Assembly (NCBI GenBank): GCA_045600205.1
Contig: JAZRXM010000032.1
Location: 1-25,044, forward strand
Length of the DNA: 25,044 bases
Source: Firm-04 sp045600205
Lineage (GTDB): Bacteria; Bacillota; Clostridia; Oscillospirales; Ruminococcaceae
Direction: 5' to 3'
How positions within the stretch are numbered: position 1 is the first letter of the stretch; every line of letters starts with the position of its first letter. Shown here piece by piece: positions 15,076 through 23,123 of the stretch. A model generated the notes under the pieces. It was not told the DNA's origin. It worked only from the letters and a program-made list of their open reading frames with translations, and did no database searches. Both the position numbers and the translations under genes were made by a program.

Positions 15076-17091
15076 TCAAATCTTTTTTCTTTTCGTTGGC
15101 ACATCCTCGATATTCTTTTTCGGCAGGAACAGATCGGATTCTGGGATGTAGTCAAAATCGCAGGTAAAGCTGGAAATTCCGTATCTATTTTTGAGGCAGA
15201 CAAGCTGAATGCTGCGTGGGGATTCCATCTTTGCCTGACGAATTTTCTCACGTTTTTCGGATGGATTCTGCGTGTCTTTGAGGAAAATATCGTCATTGAT
15301 GATGCCAAGCTGCAAACCGTAAATGACGTCAGCGGTGAACTCAATGCTGCCGGATTCCTTGAGGCTCTCGAAGCTCATGGCGGTGAGGTAATTTGCGCGA
15401 TTGATCGAAGAAATCACGATGACGGTCAGCCCGAGGCGTCGGCTCATGCGTTTGAGCGCGACAACGACCTCGTCGATCATGTCTTTTTTCGACGCACGAG
15501 CGTCCTTTTCGAGGTTGAGGATCTGTAAGTAGTCGATGATGACGACAGGGCGGGTGTTATTGCGCAATACATACGAATTTACGTAGTTTTCGATGAATTC
15601 CACATTGCAATTAAAATTGCCCTCGATGATAGAGAGTCGGTCGCCGATTTTCTGCGCATAGTCGTTGAGGACGGTTTGGAGCACGGGGCTCCAGACGCCG
15701 CGGCGAATGTCAAGCGAGGTCACCCTTTCGGGGGTATGGTCAAGCGGCGGGAGGTCGCGCACATCGCGTACATTTTTCAGTACCTGCAAGCTTTTCCTGT
15801 TAATCAGCTGACGCAGGGAGTAGTGCCGCGCGATGGATTTCGAGACCAATTCGAGCCGCGACTGTTCCATCGAGAAAAACAGGACGTCCTCCCCTGCCAT
15901 GGCAAGGTTGTCCGCCATCTGATGCACGAAAGTGGTTTTACCGAGTGACGAAAGTGCAGCAATTACGTACAATCCGCTATATAGTCCGCCTGCTTTTTCG
16001 TCAAGATTCGAGAAGCCGGTTTTGCGGACGCCGCTGCGCTGAAACGAGGCGATATCTTCAGCCATGCCATGGTTGAGGTATGACAAAACGGTATCTGTTT
16101 TATTCGTAGATACGCGGATTTCGTTATGCACAGCGGTTGCAAAATCGGCGCGATTCTTCTGTAACGCCTCGTTAGGATCTTTCGCATCGCCGCAGATATT
16201 GCCGATGACAAACGGGATATTCAGCTTAGAAAGCTCGCTGCTAAGTGCTTTTTGAGCTTTTTTGCCCGCGTCGTCATGATCGGTACACAAAATCAGCGTT
16301 GCCTTGGTTGGACGTTTTTTCAACGTATCTACGATCAAATTCACGTTACTGGTTGAATTGAGTGAAACGGCTGAAACGTGCGGCTCATCCTTGCAGACTT
16401 CCAGAATCGAGAGTGCATCGAAGAAGCCCTCCACAATAAACACCGTATTTACGTCATTTTCGTATAGAGCATCCGCATGAAACAGGTCCGATTTGCCCTC
16501 GTTCATCTTTGCGAAAGCGCGTTCACTGTCGTTTTTCGGCTCGGTGATGAGGCGGGTCAGGTAGGCTTTTTCGTTCAGTGGTACGACCAATCTTTTTGAC
16601 GCAAATGCGCGTTTTCCGTGGTCTAATACAGTAGGAGAAATCCACGCGCCGTCAAATCCGATTCCGCAGCCTGAAGCCGTTTCAATAGAGATCCCGCGTC
16701 TTTCAAGGTACTCCTTCGCGGCAGATGAATGCAAGAGATTTTCCGCGCATCTACGGTAAAAATCGTTACCTCTGCGGATGATTTTCTCATTATCGGCAGC
16801 GGTATCAGCATGCAATCCAACTCTAGCAAATACGTCATTTTCTGAACATTCCCAAAGAATGCGGAGCGCACCGAGTGTATCGGTACCTTTTTCGCCAAAG
16901 CAAGCATTCGCAAAGCAGTGCACGCGCCATTTTCCGCGCATTTGCGTGACTTTAAGTGCGCCTGTGTGGTTGCTTCCGGTACCGCTGCCACAAACGGGAC
17001 AACAGAAGAATCCGCCTTTTGACTGTTCGAGCGGAACATAAGAAAACAGCGGATTTGCGTTAATTTCGTTGCGAATTTCTGTTCTGTTCAT
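15076..17091 (-). CDS. Plasmid-type primase-helicase fusion (zinc finger, Toprim, DnaB-like)
   Basis: This 671-residue protein combines two replication activities. A zinc-binding N-terminus shows CPVC (Cys31, Cys34), His42 and C....C (Cys59, Cys64). A Toprim primase core follows, with FIVEGFFDAL (catalytic Glu ~221) and LCTDHDDAGKKA (~269-280). A RecA-like DnaB helicase domain has Walker A AALSSLGKTTF (~378-388) and Walker B VVIIDYLQIL (~516-525). Phage T7 gp4 and some plasmid proteins have the same order. It would prime and unwind DNA at the replicon's origin. The start at 17091 is chosen for GGAGG 5 nt upstream; the longer frame to 17118 lacks one. The iteron array lies 446 bp upstream and the initiator-like gene beyond it, all on one strand. 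The C-terminus ends in a basic patch (TKRKKI). Confidence 0.9.
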   Translation of the reverse strand: MNRTEIRNEINANPLFSYVPLEQSKGGFFCCPVCGSGTGSNHTGALKVTQMRGKWRVHCFANACFGEKGTDTLGALRILWECSENDVFARVGLHADTAADNEKIIRRGNDFYRRCAENLLHSSAAKEYLERRGISIETASGCGIGFDGAWISPTVLDHGKRAFASKRLVVPLNEKAYLTRLITEPKNDSERAFAKMNEGKSDLFHADALYENDVNTVFIVEGFFDALSILEVCKDEPHVSAVSLNSTSNVNLIVDTLKKRPTKATLILCTDHDDAGKKAQKALSSELSKLNIPFVIGNICGDAKDPNEALQKNRADFATAVHNEIRVSTNKTDTVLSYLNHGMAEDIASFQRSGVRKTGFSNLDEKAGGLYSGLYVIAALSSLGKTTFVHQMADNLAMAGEDVLFFSMEQSRLELVSKSIARHYSLRQLINRKSLQVLKNVRDVRDLPPLDHTPERVTSLDIRRGVWSPVLQTVLNDYAQKIGDRLSIIEGNFNCNVEFIENYVNSYVLRNNTRPVVIIDYLQILNLEKDARASKKDMIDEVVVALKRMSRRLGLTVIVISSINRANYLTAMSFESLKESGSIEFTADVIYGLQLGIINDDIFLKDTQNPSEKREKIRQAKMESPRSIQLVCLKNRYGISSFTCDFDYIPESDLFLPKKNIEDVPTKRKKI

Positions 17092-17138
17092 GATAACCTC
17101 CGTGAGAAGTATCTGCATTGCGTTGGACTTAGTTCTCT

Positions 17139-17450
17139 ATTATATAAATGATTGCTCCCCTGCACATAACGGGGAAATTTTTATGTAATGCAAAAATCAT
17201 GTGTATACACATAACATGGAATTATTGTATTGACGTACATTTTCACAAATTATGCATATACACACAATCTCCGCGCATACACAGAAAACATCCATCTAAA
17301 ACAGGTGTATTATTTCTTCAGGTGCTATTTCATATCTTTGGAACAAACGTGCGCCGCAACTGATTCTATTTTAGCATAAAACGAGCCGCCTGTCAAGGGG
17401 GCGGCTCGTTTGTTCTATAATAATATATAATATATATATATTATATAGGA
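17139..17450. promoter_or_regulatory. Primase-helicase upstream region: -10 box, palindrome, hairpin, AT-rich stretch
   Basis: A minus-strand TATAAT (17139-17144) precedes the primase-helicase gene, with no good -35. A 14-bp perfect palindrome ATGTGTATACACAT lies at 17199-17212, and a related TATGCATATACACACA at 17251-17266. AAACGAGCCGCC (17379-17390) pairs with 17400-17411, a GC-rich 12-bp hairpin. It is followed at ~17413-17449 by an almost pure A/T run of ATATAT type, which would suit a DNA unwinding element beside the iterons. Confidence 0.5.
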
Positions 17451-17536
17451 TTTCAAATCGTGCATTTCAGCCACACGATTTTTTTCGATTTTACGAATTT
17501 TTCCACAAATTTCCAAACGCGATTTTTTCATATGTA

Positions 17537-18318
17537 TGTCGCCATTTATTGGAGGTTATGTCGCCATCTTTTGCACCTTATGTCGCCAAAGATTGCACCT
17601 CATGTCCTGAAATATTGCCGTTAGATTTCTGCTCGATTTGTGGTGCTCTGGCGGGTGATTTTGGAAATTTCTGGGTGATTTTTGCTGTTTTCGGGTGTCT
17701 ATGTCGCCATTTGTTGCCACTTTTTGCCCTGATTTATCTGTCATACTCCCCTGCTGCGGTCGGTATGTCGCCATTCGTTGCCGTTTTTTCTGCTGTATTT
17801 CATAGCAGATCATGTCATGTCGCCAACTGTTGCCGATATTATCTTACAGTGAAATTTTGGCTTCAATACGTGCTTTCTGTTTTGTATGTCGCCAAACATT
17901 GCCGCTTTATGACGTTGGAAGTGATTGCACTCCCCTGCCCTGATTGAAGATGTCGCCCTTTGTTGCCTTTTGAATTGGCGGAACTACGTTTTTTGAGGTA
18001 TGTCGCCAAATATTGCTGATATCAGCGTCGTTTCGATTTTCCGCTTCATTCCATGAAAAACGGTTTTATGTCGCCATTTGTTGCCGCTTCTTTGATGGCT
18101 TTAAACGTGCTATACTATTATAGTGTCGCCATCTATTGCCTCTTTAGGAAAGCATTCAGATAGGATGTTTTTGCGTGATCGGGCGATGTATGTCGCCAAA
18201 CGTTGCCGCTTTTTTGTGGGGTACTGGGGCGGTATACTATCATAATGTCGCCATTTGTTGCCGCTTTTTTCAGGGATTGGGGGTGCCATACTATTATAAT
18301 GTCGCCAAACGTTGCCGC
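17537..18318 (+). repeat. Replication-origin iteron array, 14 copies of a 19-bp repeat plus one degenerate copy
   Basis: The consensus is TGTCGCCAWNYRTTGCCGC. Copies start at 17537, 17559, 17581, 17702, 17766, 17818, 17887, 17951, 18001, 18069, 18124, 18191, 18246 and 18300, all in the same direction, with a degenerate copy at 17603. The first four (including the degenerate one) are spaced exactly 22 bp apart, two helical turns. The rest are spaced 50-69 bp. Three copies (18124, 18246, 18300) are preceded by a common TATACTATTATA-like sequence. The array lies between the initiator-like gene and the primase-helicase gene, the usual place for iterons that bind a plasmid initiator. Nothing else is coded here. 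Confidence 0.88.
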
Positions 18319-18342
18319 TATTTCGGGCACTCCCCTCCCCTT

Positions 18343-19845
18343 TCACAGTTCGATGATGAAGCCGGTGATTTTGCGACCTTCCTTTTTTTCCTCGAAATTA
18401 CTGATAGAATTGAGTGCGCGGTAGTACGTCAGCACCTTGATGATGAACTGGCGGTAGTCCATGCTTTGGTTGCGCGAGATTCCTTCGAGTCGGACATCTT
18501 TGAAAATTGTGTCAAGTAAAATGACGTTGGATTGCCGATTGATGTGATTTTTGCGGTCGTGCTGCATGATGAGGATGCGGCGCAGCACGTAGTTGACGAT
18601 TTCGATACGTTTTTCGCTAAGCGGAACGGAAATTGGTGTAATTTTGCCGGTTTTCGCGTCAACTTCTCGGATATTGAGGTGTTCTGCGTTACAAGTGAGG
18701 AGCTGTTTTCGCGCTTTTGCGTAACTATAGATTGCAGGCTCGTGAATCATCTGGTATGCCTTGATGGTTTTGCCCTGATGACGGACGGAAACCATGTTCA
18801 CTGGGAGGATATATCCTGAAAACTTCGTTTCTACGTCATCTGTGAACTCGAGGTTCTGCCCCTTCATCCATTCTTTCATTTCTTCGGTCGCGTCGATCTC
18901 GACCTCCATGAAACGCATTTTCTCAATAGAAGCGACGATTGCCTCGATTTGTTTTTGCGATGGCGTTTCGGAATCCTTTTTATAGGTCATCGTGCGGTAT
19001 ATCAATTGTGGCGTAAATACGATGTTTCCGCTGTTTTCGCCGAACTCATACTGTGACAGCACAGCGTCCATGACGGAGCGGTCGAATTCGGTGTAGTCGG
19101 CGGGCAGATACGCGCCGTCTTTGCGGTATGTGATTTTGACAGCGGTGGTGATCTCGGATTTTTTTCCGCGATTCATGACGACCATATCGACTGCTTCATT
19201 GAAAAGTTCGCCGCTTTGCAGAGAATTGATGAGCTTATTGTTCGGAATCATGTGCTTTTCGGGGATTCGGGAGCGCATGATCGGCAAGTGGCGGATGAGT
19301 TCCTCGCGCTCGCCGTGAATGATTTGGTTTTCGTCGAGATCGGGTGAAATGGATTTGACAAAAGCAACAAACAAACTATCGAAAAAGTCGCTGTCACTGA
19401 GTTTTTGCGGGTTATCCGCGAGCAACAAAAGCTGCTTGTAGAGCTGATATTTCTCGGGACGTTCCAGCTTGGCGAGAATTTTTTCCTCACTCCCCTGCTG
19501 TTCAGGTGCGATGCCTGTTTCCGACAAAATGCTGTCGCGAATGGTTTTCATCATCATGAGGAAAAGTACGTGGTTGCTTTGATTTTGCGCAAATGCGGAA
19601 ATCGTTTCGGGGTCAGGCGCGGGCTGCGATGCGATTGCTTCGATTGTCTTTTCGTCATCACAGTAAACTGATAAAAAGTTGCGGAAATTGTTGTCACGCG
19701 CTTTTTTTGCTTCCTGATCCACGATTTCGGGCTGTGGGATTTCCATAGCGGACTCCCCTACTGCCTTAGTTTTGCGCGGTTTTGTTACTTTTTTGACAGG
19801 TTCTTTTTCAGGCTCCTGTGCGGGATCTTTCTTTTTTGCAGGCAT
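18343..19845 (-). CDS. Probable plasmid replication initiator
   Basis: This 500-residue protein starts at 19845, where GGAG lies 6 nt upstream. A longer frame to 19878 runs through the upstream inverted repeat. The N-terminus is a Lys/Pro/Glu-rich, probably disordered tail (~1-40). A helical region follows (~45-200). From ~230 comes a part with the look of winged-helix initiators: AVKITYRKDGAYLPADYTEF, then DRSVMDAVLSQYEF and FTPQLIYRTMTY with an SxKQIEAIxxSIEKMRFMEVEID helix-strand unit. A second such unit may lie near the C-terminus (RRILIMQHDRKNHIN). I cannot name the family with certainty; assignment rests on this pattern plus position directly beside 14 iterons and upstream of a primase-helicase. 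Expected role: binding iterons, opening the origin and loading the helicase. Confidence 0.65.
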   Translation of the reverse strand: MPAKKKDPAQEPEKEPVKKVTKPRKTKAVGESAMEIPQPEIVDQEAKKARDNNFRNFLSVYCDDEKTIEAIASQPAPDPETISAFAQNQSNHVLFLMMMKTIRDSILSETGIAPEQQGSEEKILAKLERPEKYQLYKQLLLLADNPQKLSDSDFFDSLFVAFVKSISPDLDENQIIHGEREELIRHLPIMRSRIPEKHMIPNNKLINSLQSGELFNEAVDMVVMNRGKKSEITTAVKITYRKDGAYLPADYTEFDRSVMDAVLSQYEFGENSGNIVFTPQLIYRTMTYKKDSETPSQKQIEAIVASIEKMRFMEVEIDATEEMKEWMKGQNLEFTDDVETKFSGYILPVNMVSVRHQGKTIKAYQMIHEPAIYSYAKARKQLLTCNAEHLNIREVDAKTGKITPISVPLSEKRIEIVNYVLRRILIMQHDRKNHINRQSNVILLDTIFKDVRLEGISRNQSMDYRQFIIKVLTYYRALNSISNFEEKKEGRKITGFIIEL

Positions 19846-19860
19846 GGTTTTCTCCAATCC

Positions 19861-20170
19861 TGTGTATATTACATACACATCTTTTGAATATCGGATGCGC
19901 TACATTCTTCATTTTGTTGTACATAGATTTTATACAACGCTTTACTACACATACATTGCTTTCATACATACATTATTTGCGTATATTTCTTGTACATAAA
20001 CGTACATACAAAATAGCAGCATACGCATGATTTGTATGTATGCACATTTTTGAAATGTATGTTCATAAATTATGATGATAATTATAGAATATACAGATAC
20101 ACATAATCTAAACGTATGTGTATTTAATATGCGGATACGTCTAATAAATACAGATACACACAATATGTGC
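19861..20170. repeat. AT-rich intergenic region with TGTGTAT/ATACACA repeats
   Basis: This stretch between the initiator and partition genes has no gene. TGTGTAT-5-ATACACA (19861-19879) is a perfect inverted repeat directly upstream of the initiator ribosome site. GTTGTA-11-TACAAC (19916-19938) is another. ATACAGATACACACAAT (20148-20164) repeats 20091-20107 with one mismatch. Many CATACA/TGTATG steps lie between. It could hold the initiator promoter, a centromere (parS-like) for the ribbon-helix-helix protein, or a second origin element. Confidence 0.55.
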
Positions 20171-20190
20171 ATATATTGAAAATCGCGGTA

Positions 20191-20469
20191 TTACAGTAAT
20201 TTTGCAATCATTTCCTCAATCACACGATTGACAGAAACACCTGATTCAATAGCAGTTCTTTGCAATTTATCGTAATCAGATGGCTTCAGAAGAAGTTGCA
20301 CACGACGGGTTTTGGTCTCTGCGGAGGTGATTTGAAGAGCCGGTTTTGTCTCAGGCAGGGGAGTGCTATCGGAATTTTTACTTGCTTTAGAAGACTTCGG
20401 GGCAGGGGAGTGGACATCCTTTGATTCGGGTGTGATGAATCTCATCGCCATGTTCTCTTTGGATTTCAT
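20191..20469 (-). CDS. Ribbon-helix-helix partition/adaptor protein
   Basis: This is a 92-residue protein. The N-terminal ~50 residues are a Ser/Pro/Lys-rich flexible tail. The C-terminal ~38 (RRVQLLLKPSDYDKLQRTAIESGVSVNRVIEEMIAKLL) fit the CopG/Arc/ParG ribbon-helix-helix fold: one strand and two helices with the turn at SGVSVN. The ATG overlaps the parA stop by four bases (ATGA), and AAGGAG sits 10 nt upstream inside parA, so the two are translationally coupled. In type Ib systems a small ribbon-helix-helix protein with a disordered tail binds the centromere and stimulates ParA. It may also repress the operon. Its likely binding sites are the ATACACA repeats on either side. Confidence 0.75.
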   Translation of the reverse strand: MKSKENMAMRFITPESKDVHSPAPKSSKASKNSDSTPLPETKPALQITSAETKTRRVQLLLKPSDYDKLQRTAIESGVSVNRVIEEMIAKLL

Positions 20470-21242
20470 GCTTTCTTTGCTCCTTTCAGAAATGCATCTA
20501 TGAAAGATTCAAAATCTTGAGTAACGGGGGAGTTCGGCGCATAAGTGTACAAGCTCTGCTGCATCGCCTGCGCCTCCTTGATCGTGACGGACTCTCGAAT
20601 GGGCGTTGGATATACTTTTGTTCCAAGTTCGACAGCCTGCATCGACAGTGCTTCGTGGAAATCCTTGGAAAGTCTGGCTCGGCCCTGATACCGCGTAACG
20701 AGAATACCATTGATTTTCAGTGCGGTGTTGCAGTATTCACGGACGGCAGTGAGTGTTTCGTTCAGCTGACGCAGACCAAGCAACGAGAGCAGTTCTGCCT
20801 GCACGGGGACTACAACTGAATCCGATGCAGTGAATGCATTGACTGTCAGAATGCCGAGGGACGGGCAGGTGTCAATTATGATATAGTCGTATTTGCTGAC
20901 CTTTTCGAGTGCCTTCTTCAGCTTGTATTCTTTGCCGACCTTGGATATAGTCATGTCGGCTTCGTACAGGGCAGGGGAGCCGGGAATCAGGGAAATCCCG
21001 TTCGCTGCCTTGATGATGCACTCGTTGATATCCTTTTTTTCACGTAACACCGTGTAAATGTTGTTGTCTGAGCTTTCAATGGTTTCACTGTCAAGCCCAA
21101 GCAAAAAGGATAGGTTGCACTGTCCGTCCATATCAATGACGAGCACTTTTTTCTTACGGTTCGCCAAACCGTAGGCGAGGTTGAGGGCGGTCGTAGTCTT
21201 GCCTGCGCCGCCTTTTTGGTTTGCTACTGCGATTACTTTCAT
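20466..21242 (-). CDS. parA: ParA-family partition ATPase
   Basis: This 258-residue ATPase of the ParA/Soj/MinD class segregates replicons by binding nucleoid DNA in its ATP form. The deviant Walker A KGGAGKTT is at 10-17, with the signature Lys at position 10. The A' motif VLVIDMDGQCNLS is at ~33-45, and Walker B YDYIIIDTCPSLG at ~118-130. The protein has no N-terminal DNA-binding extension, as expected for the short (type Ib or chromosomal) form. AGGAGG lies 7 nt before the ATG, and a full-consensus promoter precedes it. It overlaps the ribbon-helix-helix gene downstream, completing a two-gene partition cassette next to the origin. Confidence 0.93.
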   Translation of the reverse strand: MKVIAVANQKGGAGKTTTALNLAYGLANRKKKVLVIDMDGQCNLSFLLGLDSETIESSDNNIYTVLREKKDINECIIKAANGISLIPGSPALYEADMTISKVGKEYKLKKALEKVSKYDYIIIDTCPSLGILTVNAFTASDSVVVPVQAELLSLLGLRQLNETLTAVREYCNTALKINGILVTRYQGRARLSKDFHEALSMQAVELGTKVYPTPIRESVTIKEAQAMQQSLYTYAPNSPVTQDFESFIDAFLKGAKKA

Positions 21243-21283
21243 GGAATAGCCTCCTATACGCAGATTTTATGTGTACAGAAAGA

Positions 21284-21312
21284 ATTATAGCATATTCGAG
21301 GTTATTTGTCAA
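21284..21312 (-). promoter_or_regulatory. Promoter of the parA operon
   Basis: On the minus strand, TTGACA (21307-21312), 17 nt, and TATAAT (21284-21289) with an extended TGC match the consensus. Predicted transcription starts near 21277. TGTGTAC lies just downstream (21270-21276) and TGTGTATA upstream (21320-21327), possible operator half-sites. Confidence 0.78.
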
Positions 21313-21544
21313 GAGGGGAAGTGTGTATATGCTGAAAAAATACTGCTTGATACAACACACTGTTTATGATGATGTGTATAGTAAATGTGTATATAGCGAT
21401 ATGTCAGCAATAGGATACAAATTGTCATTGCAAAGCTTTTGCGTAGATACTATAAGTGAATTAGCGGTTTTGACCGTAGACAAACAGCAAGAAGTGGGTG
21501 CTTTGAAACATAAATTCATTTGAAAATGTGCTGCGATTTCTGCG
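21313..21544. other. Intergenic region with scattered GTGTATA sequences
   Basis: No gene is supported here. GTGTATA-type sequences occur at about 21322, 21374 and 21388, continuing the pattern seen around the replication genes. Frames present lack ribosome sites. Confidence 0.4.
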
Positions 21545-21838
21545 GTGCTGATGATTTGTGCAGCGGACGGTGACAATCTGGCGTCTGCGGATAGCACAAA
21601 TTTGCTGGCGTTTCTCGGTACGGTCGGTGTTGGCAAATATGCGACCGGAGAGCATGGCGGCGATGTCGTATATGCGGCAGGGGACTTCTGCGGTCAGGGC
21701 TACATGAACATCGAATACTCTATCAATGATTTAACCGTTGAGCCTTTTTCGTCAGGCGTTGTGGAACGGTCACCTGAGAAAAAGACGGCCGCGGGTGATG
21801 TAAACGCTGATGGAACATACAGCATTGCTGATGTGTGA
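21545..21838 (+). pseudogene. Remnant of a dockerin-bearing secreted protein
   Basis: The readable frame (~97 codons; a stop lies at 21521-21523) starts in what looks like the end of a signal peptide (AAISAVLMICAADG) and ends in a single dockerin half-repeat, GDVNADGTYSIADV, followed at once by a stop. Functional type I dockerins have two such calcium loops. The middle segment (FLGTVGVGKYATGEHGGDVVYAAGDF) is not recognised. There is no ribosome site and no upstream methionine of the expected signal peptide. Truncation at both ends indicates a decayed gene, possibly disrupted by rearrangement at the edge of the replication module. Confidence 0.6.
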
Positions 21839-21960
21839 TTATACTACACATAAAATACGTGTAGCAATAATGTGTTGTTTTACGCTTTATCAGCATACAC
21901 ATAAAATATGCGCACAATACAGCAGTATGTGCTTGTTATGTGTGTATTGTAATTGGCATT
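21839..21960. other. Short AT-rich intergenic stretch with imperfect hairpin
   Basis: It contains ACACATAAAATACGTGTAG, a CATACACATAAAATATG segment and an imperfect hairpin (GCACAATAC 21912-21920 with GTATGTGC 21925-21932). It then carries TTATGTGTGTATTG. These belong to the same ATACACA family as the replication-module spacers and mark its right end. Confidence 0.45.
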
Positions 21961-21972
21961 GTCAGTCCAAAA

Positions 21973-22010
21973 AAATAGTCACAAGATCATTTGATCCTGT
22001 GACTATTTCT
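21973..22010. terminator. Bidirectional terminator between the dockerin remnant and the caspase-like gene
   Basis: AAATAGTCACAAGATC (21973-21988) pairs with 21993-22008 with one mismatch around a 4-nt loop. The minus strand ends in an unbroken T-run, serving the caspase-like gene whose stop is 48 bp away. The plus strand ends in CTTTT. Confidence 0.8.
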
Positions 22011-22055
22011 TTTATACGCAGCAAAATACAAAGGTTCCAACGCAAGAAATCATGA

Positions 22056-23123
22056 TCAGATGTCCTTGCCGAGTACGTGGGTATAATCGTTGTGCGGATA
22101 ATAAGTATCGTTGTGAGTATAGGTACTAATATCGCCGAGAACTTTGTGCTTATCTTCCGGAGTTGCATCTGCAATATCTGCAAGAGATACTTTTCCGTCG
22201 GCGTTCGTATCGGCTTTCATGGTACCTTCTGTTTTTGTTTTGGTATCATAACCGCACATGGTTGCCCACTGGATCGTGGAGCAATTCCCGTTTTCATTTC
22301 CGTAAGTATCCTGACCGGGCAAAGAAGAACAGATGACTCTGAATTTATCAGGATAGTTACCGAATTTGGAATCATTTGCAAGTCCGCCCGATTGGCAGGC
22401 ATCAATCAACAGGATAAAATGTCCGGGGTATTGGTTCAGCCATTTCACGATATTACTAAATTCAATAAATCTGACGCGCTTGTCTTCTTGCAGTAGATAT
22501 AATCCGCCTGCATCACCATGGCAGCAGAGATAGACATAGTTATAGGAGTGTTCCGTGGAAGTCTCAAACGCTTCTTTCAGAGCATCCTGAAATTCTCTGT
22601 ATGTCAGATCAGATTTTTCAGTTATAGCAATGTGATTCAATTCAAACAAACCACGGATATATTCTCTGTTTTTTGATGCACCTTTTGCGATTCTGTCAGT
22701 TCCGCCGTAGATCGGATGCGTCTGATCTGTATTGAAACCTGTATAGATCAAACCGTTTTTGGGCGCATCTTTGACACGAAAATGCACGAATGCTTCCAGC
22801 GATTGATACCTGACGAAGGAATCGGTACGCGGACGGATTTTGAAGAATTTCTTTCTTGTTTTTTTTCTTAGAAGTCCGCCAACCGTTACTTTGTAGTAAT
22901 ACGTGTTGCCCGGCTGGATATCATAGTCAGTGTATTTCAAAGCAGTAGCAGTAGCATTGATTCTGTTGTCTTTCATAGCAATTTGTGTAAACTCAGTGAT
23001 GGAGCCGCCATCCGGTCGTGTGGCTCTGTAGAGGCGCATGATGCCGCGCTTTTTGCAGCATCGGACTACTACACTGGATTGATAAACGCTTAGAGTGGGC
23101 ACCAGGGTTCTGTTGAGTGGCAT
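22056..23123 (-). CDS. Caspase-like cysteine peptidase with FN3-like and EF-hand/dockerin-like parts
   Basis: This 355-residue protein starts at 23123, chosen for AAGGAGG 7 nt upstream; the longer frame to 23222 has no such site. Residues ~8-95 look like a fibronectin III-type beta domain (ending DYDIQPGNTYYYKVTVGG). A caspase-fold (C14-like) catalytic part follows, with the His motif YLCCHGDAGG (His202) and the Cys motif LLIDACQSGG (Cys243), the classic dyad of metacaspase- and paracaspase-type enzymes. At ~305-316 DTNADGKVSLAD is a calcium-loop sequence like one dockerin or EF-hand repeat. Metacaspases are often calcium-activated. No signal peptide is visible in the chosen reading, which is odd for a dockerin-type protein. 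Substrate and role are unknown; processing of surface proteins and a stress or defence role are both possible. Confidence 0.8.
   Translation of the reverse strand: MPLNRTLVPTLSVYQSSVVVRCCKKRGIMRLYRATRPDGGSITEFTQIAMKDNRINATATALKYTDYDIQPGNTYYYKVTVGGLLRKKTRKKFFKIRPRTDSFVRYQSLEAFVHFRVKDAPKNGLIYTGFNTDQTHPIYGGTDRIAKGASKNREYIRGLFELNHIAITEKSDLTYREFQDALKEAFETSTEHSYNYVYLCCHGDAGGLYLLQEDKRVRFIEFSNIVKWLNQYPGHFILLIDACQSGGLANDSKFGNYPDKFRVICSSLPGQDTYGNENGNCSTIQWATMCGYDTKTKTEGTMKADTNADGKVSLADIADATPEDKHKVLGDISTYTHNDTYYPHNDYTHVLGKDI

Noticed and set aside
17549..17947. 132-codon plus-strand frame across the iterons
   Set aside because: It translates the repeats (VAKH/CRH patterns) and has no ribosome site; the DNA is better explained as origin repeats.
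17537..18318. CRISPR array
   Set aside because: Repeats are only 19 bp, spacing varies from 22 to 69 bp, repeats diverge and there are no cas genes; an iteron origin fits.
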